Assembly: GCA_963741755.1 (NCBI GenBank)
Contig: CAVUJG010000004.1
Span: forward strand, 278,978-342,977
Direction of reading: 5' to 3'
Length of the DNA stretch: 64,000 nt
Source of the DNA: Sva-07 sp963741755
GTDB lineage: Bacteria > Actinomycetota > Acidimicrobiia > Acidimicrobiales > Ilumatobacteraceae
The notes under the pieces are model-generated. The model was not told the DNA's origin and did not search any database. It was given only the letters and a program-made list of their open reading frames with translations. Positions 53,818 through 63,461 of this stretch are shown one piece after another; position 1 is the first letter of the stretch, and the number at the start of each line of letters is the position of its first letter. The position numbers and the translations under genes are program-made.

Positions 53818-54627
53818 ATGTGGGCGGCAGGCATGATCGGGGTCGAGCAGGGCGACATCGGCGTCGCCGGTTTGGCGGCGTCGGGGATTCTCGTCGCGGT
53901 CGCCGTGGCGATCTCGCTGTGGCGTCAACTCGGGCTCGAACGCAGTCTGCTGTGGGCGTCGCTTCGGGCGCTGGTGCAGTTGCTGTTCGTCGGTTGGGTG
54001 CTGCAGTTCGTCGTCGACCCCGACGATCCGCTGATCTTCTCGGTGCTCTGGATCGTGGCGATGGTGAGCTTCGCGGCGTACACCACCTCGCGCCGCGCTG
54101 CCGACGTCCCGAAGGTGCTGCGCCTGTCGCTGCTGGCGTACACCGCATCGGCGATCGTGGTACTCGGCGTGCTGTTCGGCTTCGGGATCTACGACCTCGA
54201 GGGCCGCACGCTGGTGCCGCTCGCGGGGATGGTGATCGGCAACTCGCTGGCCGCCACCGTGCTCGTGTCGCGCCAGCTGTTGATCGCCGCAACCGAACAG
54301 CGCGGAGCGATCGAGGGGCGCCTCGCCCTCGGGCTGTCGGCGAGCGAGGCGTTCCAACCCCATCTCCGTCAGGCGCTGCGCACCGCACTCGTGCCGCAGA
54401 TCGAGTCCACCAAGGCGGTCGGGATCGTCTTCCTGCCCGGCGCGATGGTCGGCCTGATCCTTGCCGGGGTCGATCCGGCAGATGCCGTCAAGGTGCAGGT
54501 GTCGGTGATGTACCTGGTGCTCGGCAGCGTCGCCACGACCACCGCGGTGATGAGCCTCGGGATCTCGCGGGAGCTGTTCACACCGGCGCAGCAGCTGCGT
54601 CGACCCGCTCAGCGAACCGAGTCCTGA
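53818..54627 (+). CDS. FetB-like (UPF0014) ABC permease
   Basis: The 269-residue protein starts at ATG 53818 (or ATG 53833). It has about seven hydrophobic helices with family motifs LGLERSLLWASLRALVQLL, AYTTSRRAADVP, PLAGMVIGNSLAATVLVSRQL, EGRLALGLSASEAF and GIVFLPGAMVGLILAGVDP. It belongs to the UPF0014/YbbM group, partner of the upstream ATPase. The likely substrate is iron or another metal, inferred from E. coli FetB. Confidence 0.88.
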   Translation: MWAAGMIGVEQGDIGVAGLAASGILVAVAVAISLWRQLGLERSLLWASLRALVQLLFVGWVLQFVVDPDDPLIFSVLWIVAMVSFAAYTTSRRAADVPKVLRLSLLAYTASAIVVLGVLFGFGIYDLEGRTLVPLAGMVIGNSLAATVLVSRQLLIAATEQRGAIEGRLALGLSASEAFQPHLRQALRTALVPQIESTKAVGIVFLPGAMVGLILAGVDPADAVKVQVSVMYLVLGSVATTTAVMSLGISRELFTPAQQLRRPAQRTES

Positions 54628-54671
54628 GCCGGCCGCCGAGCCAGCCGAGCCAGCCGTGGAGCCAGCCGGAC

Positions 54672-55760
<1,089 letters not shown>

Positions 55761-55807
55761 GAGCCGCCCGAGGCTACCGAGCCGAGTGGAACCACGCTGC
55801 GAACAGC

Positions 55808-55856
55808 GATCTCGGTGGCGTGAGTCCCCGATGCCGGGACGGAGGCCACCGAGATC
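55808..55856. repeat. Family F hairpin, 3' side of second AbiEi/DUF559 gene
   Basis: Arms GATCTCGGTGGC (55808-55819) and GCCACCGAGATC (55845-55856) with an inner GAGTCCC...GGGAC. It lies 10 bp beyond the restored stop of the gene at 55867 and next to the ychF start. Confidence 0.85.
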
Positions 55857-55866
55857 CCGTTCGAAT

Positions 55867-56787
55867 TCATGCGGCGTCGGGGGACGGCGCCGTGATCCAC
55901 CGATCGGTCGCGGCGCGGATGCGACGAGCGACGGCGCCAGGCGACCGTCGTGATCGCCCGGTACGTGAAGCGCACGACGATCCACCCGGCCGCCACGAGG
56001 TCGGCGTCTCGCTCACGGTCGCGTTCGAACCCGTAGCGGTCGAGACCGTGATGCGCCCATCCGTCGCACTCGAGGATCACCGGCGTGTCGATCACGCGGA
56101 AGTCGACCTCGTGTCCCTCGATCACCGGGTGGAATTCCACCGGTGCCAGATGATGTCGTCGGATCAGTCTGGCCATCGCCATCTCGAGGACGGAATCGGC
56201 CGGTTTGTCGTCGATCGCCCAGTCGTCGATGGCGTCGCGGAGCGCCGGGATTCCTGGCCGGCCCTGTCGCGAGTGCTCCGCGCGCAGTGGCGTCGAGTGC
56301 CGACAGGTCGGCGAGCTGCACGGCGATGGCGTGGCCGACCGCAGCGCTCACGGACGGCCGGTCGACCGCCCCCAGGTCGGCCAGCGTTCGCAGGATGTTG
56401 GTGCAGGGGATCTCGAACCGACGTTGCGGAGTGAGCCGCTGACGGTCGACCGGCCGATGCACGATCACGCCATCCAATGCCGCTTGGGTTCCCGAGCGAG
56501 CGTCGATCACGTCGACGGGATCATCGTCGGGCCGAGGGATCCCCCAGAGGCGCGCCGCCGACCGGTGCGAGGCCAGGGCGCCGTCTCCCGCACGCGGCGA
56601 CCCCGGCGATGATCCGCTGCTCGGGCGTGTCGAGGGTGCCGGCAGTCGGGCGACGAGCGGATGGACCTGGATCAGACGTGCCGGCGTCGAGCGCCCGATA
56701 CCAGGCGGACCGTGACAGGCCCGAGGTCTCGAGCGTGATGATGCCGTGATGTGCCCGAGCCCAGTCGTCGAATTCGGAGAGTCGCAT
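55867..56787 (-). CDS. Second AbiEi/DUF559 (Vsr-like) protein, five frameshifts
   Basis: From ATG 56787 (MRLSEFDDWARAHHGIITLE), shifts near 56683, 56640, 56592, 56285 and 55922 must be corrected. The protein then reads as a full family member of about 306 residues: AbiEi winged helix (GLSRSAWYRALDAGRLIQVH), SHRSAARLWGIPRPDDDPVDV, CTNILRTLADLGAV, DKPADSVLEMAM and the nuclease core GHEVDFRVIDTPVILECDGW with FERDRERDADLVAAGWIVVRFTYR. VDF and ECDG are the presumed catalytic acidic residues, retained here. No toxin partner is adjacent. The gene is bracketed by family F hairpins, the upstream one 45 bp from the start. Five indels in 920 bp mean a pseudogene or poor sequence. Confidence 0.72.
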
Positions 56788-56831
56788 GACCGGACAGTGG
56801 GTGCTGCGTCCCGCAATCGGGAACCCAATTC

Positions 56832-56881
56832 GATCTCGGTGGCGCTGAGTCCCGGAAGGCGGGACGGAGGCCACCGAGATC
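56832..56881. repeat. Family F hairpin 45 bp upstream of second AbiEi/DUF559 start
   Basis: Same arms as the 55.8-kb copy and same orientation, with inner GAGTCCC...GGGAC. It lies 21 bp beyond the stop of the propeller-like gene (56902). Confidence 0.85.
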
Positions 56882-56901
56882 GCATCGGAAGTGGTGCGAC
56901 G

Positions 56902-57877
56902 TCAGGGGGCGATGGCGGCGAGGCCGTCGGCGGTGGCGGTGACGATGGTGCCGTCGGAGAGCACGACCGCGCCCGTGAGGCACGGTCCCGAGCTCGTCGC
57001 CGTAGCCGGGCGGGTCTGGCGCCCAGCGACGCAGTTGACCGTCGAGAAAACCGCAGACGGCGATCGTGCCGTCGTCCATCGCGACGAGCGCCGATGGAGC
57101 CCGCGGAGCGGATCCCGTCGCATCGAGGTCGGCGCGGTCGATGCGCGTCAGAGCCCTCAGCCAGATCGATGGGCGCCGATCCGTTCGGTGTCGTCGCCGA
57201 CCGCATTGTCGGCCACCCAGAGTCGATCGTCGACGACGGCGAACGCGAACGGATTGATGTACCCGTCGGAGAGCACGACCGGCTCCTGATCGGCTGGGCC
57301 GAGCGGATCGAGTCTGCAGCATCGCGCCGCTGCCGTGCGTCTTTGGCCCAGTCGGTGAGTTGCCCGATCCCGAGAATCAGCGCCCCATCCGACGTCGCTA
57401 CCAGATGCCCGCCGACGGCGCCGCCCGCGGTGCCCCCGGCGTCCCACACGATGCGGTCGATGCTGGCCGGCGAGCCATCGCTTCCCGCAGCGCCGAGCGC
57501 CCCGACCAGCAGGTGCTCCGTGTCGGGATCGGTCCAGGCTGCGTAGCGCACGCCGTCGATCACGGTGTGGCCGAGCAGGCCTCGCTGCTCGCCGTCGGTG
57601 CCGACGTCGATCGACCGCGAGCACGCGTGATCGTCGCAGGCTCGTCGACGTCGATGCTCCGGATCGTTCCGGCCCGCCGGTCGATCCATTCGACGATCGT
57701 CGGGTTCGCGTCGTCGGCCCGCAGTGCGATCAGGTCACCGGGCTGGGAGTCGGTGAGCTCGACGATCGGACGAGCAGTGGCGCCGGTCGGCTCGGAATGG
57801 GTCACTCGCACGAGCTGCTCAGCCCAGCGAACCCACACACGATCCTGCGGTGGTGGTCCAACGGCCAGCGAACGCAT
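56902..57877 (-). CDS. Beta-propeller-like protein (sorbosone dehydrogenase-like), frameshifted
   Basis: From ATG 57877 (MRSLAVGPPPQDRVWVRWAEQ) at least four one-base shifts are needed (near 57630, 57335, 57168 and 57000). The assembled chain has repeating strands (GDLIALRADDANPTIVEWID; VRYAAWTDPDTEHLLVGAL; GGHLVATSDGALILGIGQL), then YINPFAFAVVDDRLWVADNAVGDD, which resembles glucose/sorbosone dehydrogenase propellers, and a final AVVLSDGTIVTATADGLAAI. No signal peptide is evident. Family assignment is tentative. It lies divergent from the PHP gene. Confidence 0.5.
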
Positions 57878-57952
57878 CGCCCCGACCGTACCGGCGTCCG
57901 CAGCGTCACATCAGGCCCGGCACGGTGTGACGTTGGCCGGTACGATCGGCGC

Positions 57953-58974
57953 GATGACGCCCGAGCAGGCGCTGCTGCGCGTGATCCACTGCCTCGACCG
58001 AGCCCACGAGTCGGGGTTCAAGGCCAAGGCATTCACGCGAGCGCTCGATGTCGTGCGCACGACGCCGGCCGACGAACTCGCCGAGCGCGCTGCTGCCGGA
58101 ACGTTGACCGACCTCGACGGCATCGGGTCGTCGACCGCCGCGGTGATCGCCGACGCCCTCGCCGGTCGCGAGCCCGCCTACCTCGCGAAGATCGAAGCCG
58201 AGTCGCAGGTGCCGATCACCCCCGAGGGCCAGGTGTACCGGGACGCGCTGCAAGCGGCGACTGCCACCTCCACTCCACATGGAGCGACGGCGGCGCGCCG
58301 ATCGAGGCGATGGCGGCCACCGCGATGGCGATCGGTCACGAGTACATGGTGCAGACCGATCACTCGGCCCGCCTCACGATCGCCCACGGCCTGAACGAGC
58401 AGCGCCTGCGCCGAACAGCTCGATCAGATCGCCGCGGTCAACGCCGACATCGCCGCGGCCGGGCACGACTTCCGGATCCTGTCGGGCATGGAGGTCGACA
58501 TCCTCGAGGACGGCTCGCTCGACCTGTCCGACGACATGCTGGAGCGCCTCGACGTGGTCGTTGCGAGCGTGCACTCGAAGCTGCGCATGGAGCGCCAAAC
58601 AGCAGATGACCGAGCGGATGCTGATGGCGGTCGCGTCGCCGCACGTCGACATCCTCGGCCACTGCACCGGCCGGATGATCGGCAAGCGCCCGCCGTCGGA
58701 GTTCGACGCCGACTACGTGTTCGCCGCGTGTGCGCAGTTCAACACGGCGGTCGAGATCAACTGCCGGCCGGAGCGGCTCGACCCGCCTCGCGAGCTGCTC
58801 GACGTGGCGATCGAGTACGGCTGCTGGTTCTCGATCGACTCCGACGCGCACGCCACCGGCCAACTCGAATGGCAGCCGCTCGGCTGCGACCGCGCCGCCG
58901 AGCGCGAGGTCCCGATCGAGCGGATCATCAACACGATGCCCGCCGACGACCTTCTCGCCTGGACGGCCGCCTGA
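57953..58974 (+). CDS. PHP-domain phosphoesterase with HhH N-terminus (PolX-like), frameshifted
   Basis: ATG 57953 (MTPEQALLRVIHCLDRAHE). The N-terminus has a helix-hairpin-helix stretch (ELAERAAAGTLTDLDGIGSSTAAVIADALAG) as in PolX. Three shifts, near 58256, 58408 and 58598, must be corrected to give the full PHP set: DCHLHSTWSDGG, MVQTDHSARL, LSGMEVDILEDGSLDL, VVASVHSKLRM, DILGHCTGRM, AVEINCRPERLDPP and FSIDSDAHATGQL. All expected metal ligands are present, so the active site looks conserved despite the indels. It likely acts as a trinuclear-metal phosphoesterase; no polymerase domain is attached. Confidence 0.78.
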
Positions 58975-59115
58975 CTGGTCGTTCGATTGGGGTCCTCGGT
59001 GGGTCCGCGCTCATCGATCCGCTCCAAAATCGAAGTGTCGATGTCGATGTCGAGGTCGACGACGATGTCGATGACGATGATCGGCGTCACGGGCGCGGGC
59101 TGAACCGCAAGCTGC

Positions 59116-60685
59116 TCACGTCGGAGGCAGATGAGCAACGCGGGGCGGTTCCGCCACGTCACACGCGTTCATGAGGCGTCGCTGTTCGGCGGTGAGCGCA
59201 GTGGAGTACGTCGCTGACCCGGTGTTGCTGCTGACGGTGACGGCGTGCACGCGTCCGAGTTCGATCACGATCTGCTGCCAGCTCGTACCGGTGCGCTGTT
59301 CGGCGACATGCGTCAAGAGCACGGTGAGCCAGAACAGCAGGCCGTCCTCTGGAGTGTGCGAACCGACACGGTCATCGACAGCTTGGGTGTCGGCGGTGTG
59401 CCTGGTGTCGCTGACACCGCGTCCTGGCGGACGTTGAACCGGCTCACCGGTGCGACGCGTCGCTTGCACCACCGTCGAACCCGGATCCTTGGCGTTCGAT
59501 GTCGTGCTGCTTGAAGCCGCCGTGCTCGTGACCTGGTGCTGCTTCGACGTCGACTTTGCCTTGGCGCGCTTCGACCCCTTCGACACCCGCCTGTCCGCCT
59601 TCGCGGACCGACCGGACTGCTTGGCCTTCGACTGTTTCGACTTCGTCGACTTCTTCTTCGCGTTCACTGTTTGGACCTTTCCGCCAGCTCCGACGCCGCC
59701 GTCGTCGCGCGCTGCAGAATCGCGCTCGTCTGTCGATGCATGACTTCCTTCACCTGGTCGCTGTCCGCTTCTTCTTCTTCTTCTTCTTCTTCTTCTTCTT
59801 CTGGCGCTTCGCGCCCTCGTCGATCCTCTCCCCGATGTGTCTCTTCCGGTCTGCCTTGGTCCGCTTCTTCTTCTCCGTCCCCTTGTTGTTCCGCTTCTTC
59901 TTGTTGTTCCGCTTCTTCTTGTTGTTCCGCTGGCCCCTTCCTTGCTTCGCCCGGGGCGCGGACGTCTCGTCCTGCGTCGTGCTCGAGTCGTGTGGGATCC
60001 CTGCATCGTCGTCGCCGAATCGCTGGTTCCGCGCGGGAACTATCGGTGTCACGGGTCCTGCATCGTCGCAGTCGGCGGTGGGCGCGGCGTCGCCTCGGCT
60101 CGGACGTTCCATGGGCACAGCAATGAGATCACCATCGAGGCGCAGCTGTTCGACCGCCGCTCCAAACACCGACTCCTGCACCTCTACGTCAGACAACAGC
60201 TCTATCGTCCGGTCGGCCAACTCGTCGTCCAGTACGTCGAGGTCGGTGATTGCCACGTCGGTGGCGATCCACTCCGCCACCGTCGAGGTCGGGTTGGTCG
60301 CGCGATGTGCAACCATCGCGAACAGTGCGCGCTCGACCTCGGGGGTGAATCCCCGGTCATCGAGCACCGTGGCGAGCGCAGCGTCCACGCCGAGCTGGTG
60401 CCACAGGCCGTCGAGGAGCCAGGGGACGCCGATCGAACGAGACGAGAGGATTGTCACCTCCTCGGCGGTCCCCCGTGCGTCGTCTCCGGGTGCGGGCTCA
60501 CCCAGGTACCGGCTGATCGACTGCACGAGTCTGCGCAGGCCGGCGATATCGAGCAGATCCTCGCGGCCGAGGTTCAACAAGACCTCGGCTCGGGTCGTGC
60601 CGTTCACACGGTGGTTCTGCGCAAGTTGGAGGTAACGGACGACCGACCCATCCCGGTTCTTTCGCTGCGTCGACCGCAAGTACAT
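59116..60685 (-). pseudogene. Degenerate IS1634-family transposase with Lys-rich middle
   Basis: The N-terminal half (60685 to about 60110) matches IS1634 transposases: MYLRSTQRKNRDGSVVRYLQ, VNGTTRAEVLLNLGRED, FTPEVERALFAMVAHRATNP and STVAEWI. The C-terminal ~75 residues, in another frame ending at 59116, match the family end: LLFWLTVLLTHVAEQRTGTSWQQI, ALTAEQRRLMNACDVAEPPRV. The central DDE catalytic core is absent. In its place are about 450-500 bp of AAG/AAC-rich DNA encoding Lys/Asn/Arg-rich chains, including (AAG)11. A GTG at about 59664 overlapping a TGA could start a separate Lys/Ser-rich gene. No terminal inverted repeats were identified. Confidence 0.7.
59768..59800. repeat. (CTT)11 / (AAG)11 triplet tract
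   Basis: Eleven perfect triplets. On the minus strand they encode Lys, Arg or Glu runs depending on frame, and all three minus frames are open across this region. Shorter AAGAAGAAG tracts lie nearby (59871-59920). Confidence 0.95.
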
Positions 60686-61056
60686 GCCCTCATGATCGCA
60701 TCAGGCACCCATGGAACATGGGCATTCAGCGCGACTCGTGTGTCCACACCGCTGAGCGGGAACGGCGGGCTCGTACGCAACCGAATGGTCGACGACGATG
60801 TTTCCGTCGCCGAAATGCGGACACACGTGAAGCGAACGCATGAGCGGCGAACCCATGCAAGCGGACGCATGTGCAGTGGCTTGAGGTACAACCTGGGACC
60901 GCGACGTGGGCACACACCCAGTCAACCCCGAATGCTCAGGCTGCTTTCAGCGGGTGAGTCCCATCTCGTGGTGCAGGAGTTCGTCGACATCACCACGGTG
61001 TTGATGGTCATCGTGCGATTCTCGAAGTAACCACACTTTGAGAGGAACCCCGCACG
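60686..61056. other. Intergenic region between two transposase remnants
   Basis: A 371-bp stretch without a supported gene. It contains short imperfect GAACGCATG/GCGGACGCATG-type repeats around 60830-60880, and the sequence just before 61057 has a GAGAGGAA ribosome-site-like segment. I see no clear terminal inverted repeat or promoter. Confidence 0.5.
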
Positions 61057-61644
61057 ATGACCACCTATTGGTCTGCCCTGTCCGAACTGTCCGGTCGACT
61101 GATCGGCACCGGATCCACCCTGACCAACTCGCTCAGCGAGATCCTGGCCGCCGCGCCCCAGGAGCTGATCGAGGCCGAGTTGACCGCAGCGATCCGAGCC
61201 GCACCGGGCGAACGAACCGACGACCGCCTGGCCGGCACCTCGACACGCAAGGTCGACGACCTCGTCAAAGCACTCGGCTGCGACTCCGGCGTCAGCCGCT
61301 CGACCGTGAGCCGGATCTGCAAAGACCTCGACGCTGACGTCGCGGTGCTGCGCACCCGAACACTCGGCCATCAACCCTTCGTCTACGTCTGGTTGGACGC
61401 CACCTACGTCCATGTCCGCGAACACCGCCACGTCGTGTCCAAAGCCGTCGTGACCGCCACCGGACTGCGCCACGACGGCCGACGAGAAGTGCTCGGCGTC
61501 GACATTGGTGACTCGGAGAACGAAACGTTCTGGACCGAGTTCCTCGGCGAGCTCAACACCTGCGGACTCACCAGGGTGAAACTCGTGACCTCCGACGCCC
61601 ACGCCGGCCTCGTGAAAGCCATCGGATCGCGGCAGAACTCGTGA
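61057..61644 (+). pseudogene. Truncated IS256-family transposase
   Basis: The 195-residue remnant includes STRKVDDLVKALGCDSGVSRSTVSRICKDLDADV, the first catalytic Asp in VYVWLDATYVHVRE, GVDIGDSENETFWTEFL and LVTSDAHAGLVKAI with the second catalytic Asp. A full IS256 transposase is about 400 residues. Here the segment normally preceding STRKVDDLV (about 80 residues) is missing, and the frame stops at 61642-61644 soon after the second Asp, losing the catalytic Glu and C-terminal domain. It should be inactive. Confidence 0.87.
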
Positions 61645-61823
61645 ATCGGTCCGGCAACGTGATCGCCGTGGTTCCGGCAGCGGACCGAGCTGATCGAGAC
61701 CGAGCTCACCCAGCCAATGTCGGGCCGCACGTTGGCAATCTCAACTCATTTCTTCCTCAAGTTCGTGTCTCGGGTCGCCGATGACACGGTGCGCCACTTC
61801 GCGCACGACTGGAGGGATCGTCA

Positions 61824-63065
61824 ATGTTTGCTCGACTCTTGGCTTCCGCAGCCATCTGCACGGCGGCGCCTTTGCTTGTTCTCGCGCCGACCGCTCATGC
61901 GTCGTCGGCGTCGGTGGTGGGTGAGGCGTCGTGTTTGTATGGGGGTCCGTCGTGGATGTCGTCGTGGTCGGTGTCGAGTGAGTTTCCGTTCAGTGTGTAC
62001 GGGTCGGGGTTGGAGCGGACGCATCAGTTCGATGAGATGTCGGCGACGCTCGAGGTGTTGGTGAACACCGGGTCGTCGGTGGATCCTGTGCACGAGATGG
62101 TTGCTGTCACGATCGCTCGACCTGAGGGTTGTGACGGAACGACGCCTGAACCGGTGGTCGAGGTCGAGCCTGTGGCCGTGCGTGGTCCTGTCGCCCCGCT
62201 TGCTGACGCGTTGTCGTCGGCGTCGGTGGTGGGTGAGGCGTCGTGTTTGTATGGGGGTCCGTCGTGGATGTCGTCGTGGTCGGTGTCGAGTGAGTTTCCG
62301 TTCAGTGTGTACGGGTCGGGGTTGGAGCGGACGCATCAGTTCGATGAGATGTCGGCGACGCTCGAGGTGTTGGTGAACACCGGGTCGTCGGTGGATCCTG
62401 TGCACGAGATGGTTACTGTCACGATCGCTCGACCTGAGGGTTGTGACGGAACGACGCCTGAACCGGTGGTCGAGGTCGAGCCTGTGGCCGTGCATGGTCC
62501 TGTCGCCCCGACTGCTGACACGTCATCGTCGGCGTCGGTGGTGGGTGAGGCGTCGTGTTTGTACGGGGGCCCGTCGTGGATGTCGTCGTGGTCGGTGTCG
62601 AGTGAGTTTCCGTTCAGTGTGTACGGGTCGGGGTTGGAGCGGACGCATCAGTTCGATGAGATGTCGGCGACGCTCGAGGTGTTGGTGAACACCGGGTCGT
62701 CGGTGGATCCTGTGCACGAGATGGTTGCTGTCACGATCGCTCGACCTGAGGGTTGTGACGGAACGACGCCTGAACCGGTGGTCGAGGTCGAGCTCGCGAT
62801 CGAGCCCAAACTCGTCATCGAGTCCGAACCGATCCTGCAGGCTGCGATGGTTGTCGAGTCCACGCTCTCGCAAGCACGCGACGATGATGATCGAAGCGCC
62901 CGCGACGAGTCCGACAGTGACGCACGTGATGACCGGCGAGATGATCGCCGCGACGCACGCGAGGACCGGCGTGATGATCGCCGTGACGCACGAGACGGCC
63001 GGCGTGACGACCGTGAGGACCGGCGTGATGATCGCCGTGACGCACGGCGACGACCGGCGGGATGA
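61824..63065 (+). CDS. Secreted protein with three 104-residue repeats and Asp/Arg-rich tail
   Basis: The 413-residue protein starts at ATG 61824 behind GGAGG at about 61810. A signal peptide (LLASAAICTAAPLLVLAPTAHA) precedes three near-identical repeats. Each contains two Cys (EASCLYGGPSWMSS and RPEGCDGT), SEFPFSVYGSGLERTHQFDEM, LEVLVNTGSSVDPVHEM and PEPVVEVE. The C-terminal ~90 residues switch to DDDD and DRRDDRRDAREDRRD repeats, highly charged and probably disordered. No membrane anchor or sortase motif follows. Each repeat may be a disulfide-closed beta domain (inference). No homologous family is recognised. Confidence 0.8.
   Translation: MFARLLASAAICTAAPLLVLAPTAHASSASVVGEASCLYGGPSWMSSWSVSSEFPFSVYGSGLERTHQFDEMSATLEVLVNTGSSVDPVHEMVAVTIARPEGCDGTTPEPVVEVEPVAVRGPVAPLADALSSASVVGEASCLYGGPSWMSSWSVSSEFPFSVYGSGLERTHQFDEMSATLEVLVNTGSSVDPVHEMVTVTIARPEGCDGTTPEPVVEVEPVAVHGPVAPTADTSSSASVVGEASCLYGGPSWMSSWSVSSEFPFSVYGSGLERTHQFDEMSATLEVLVNTGSSVDPVHEMVAVTIARPEGCDGTTPEPVVEVELAIEPKLVIESEPILQAAMVVESTLSQARDDDDRSARDESDSDARDDRRDDRRDAREDRRDDRRDARDGRRDDREDRRDDRRDARRRPAG
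61902..62790 (+). repeat. Three tandem 312-bp coding repeats
   Basis: Copies start at 61902, 62214 and 62526 with an exact 312-bp period. They differ at only a handful of positions by eye (for example CGTGGTCC versus CATGGTCC near 62183 and 62493), mostly in the linker. Synonymous sites are almost unchanged, which indicates recent duplication or gene conversion. Confidence 0.95.
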
Positions 63066-63112
63066 CCGCCGAGACTCGTCACTGCGCCAGCGCTTCCTCG
63101 CACGCGACTGAC

Positions 63113-63129
63113 GGCCGCAGGCGGCGGCC
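63113..63129. terminator. Possible hairpin terminator after repeat protein
   Basis: GGCCGC-AGGCG-GCGGCC, 48 bp after the repeat-protein stop. There is no T-tract, as is common in high-GC actinobacteria. The remaining intergenic region to 63290 shows nothing else I can support. Confidence 0.35.
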
Positions 63130-63290
63130 ATCAGCGCCACTCCTCGTCGGCTCGCCCGTTCTGGACCGAGCTCACTGGATCACTCTGAGTGGTCGCATGA
63201 CGCGGCGCCGGGGGGTCGACAACAGCGATGAGACTGCTCGAGATCGTGACTGCTCAGATCGGAGTGCGCCCGGAGCCTGGTGTTGCTGCG

Positions 63291-63461
63291 TCACTCGGGG
63301 CGACTGCGTGATGCGTCCGCGTTGGTCGCTTCGGTCTGCTGTCGGCTACGAGCCCAGCGAAGCAGGCCGACCACCACCAGCAGCGGGCCGACGACCATGA
63401 GGATTTCGTCCCATCCGCCCTGATGGGCGAGCAGTGCGGCCAGGGTGCTCACGCCCACCAC
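63291..63461 (-). CDS. Small single-pass membrane protein
   Basis: The 56-residue frame starts at GTG 63461 directly after the stop of the upstream gene. It contains one TM helix (ILMVVGPLLVVVGLL) followed by RWARSRQQ and a polar tail. GC3 is high and the coding spacing is tight, supporting a real gene in the same transcript as the Met-rich protein. Function unknown. Confidence 0.55.
   Translation of the reverse strand: MVGVSTLAALLAHQGGWDEILMVVGPLLVVVGLLRWARSRQQTEATNADASRSRPE

Noticed and set aside
59116..60006. A single genuine Arg/Lys-rich gene
   Set aside because: Only its end matches a known family (IS1634 C-terminus); the Arg run is the off-frame reading of the AAG tract. Kept as a remnant with alternatives noted in the findings.
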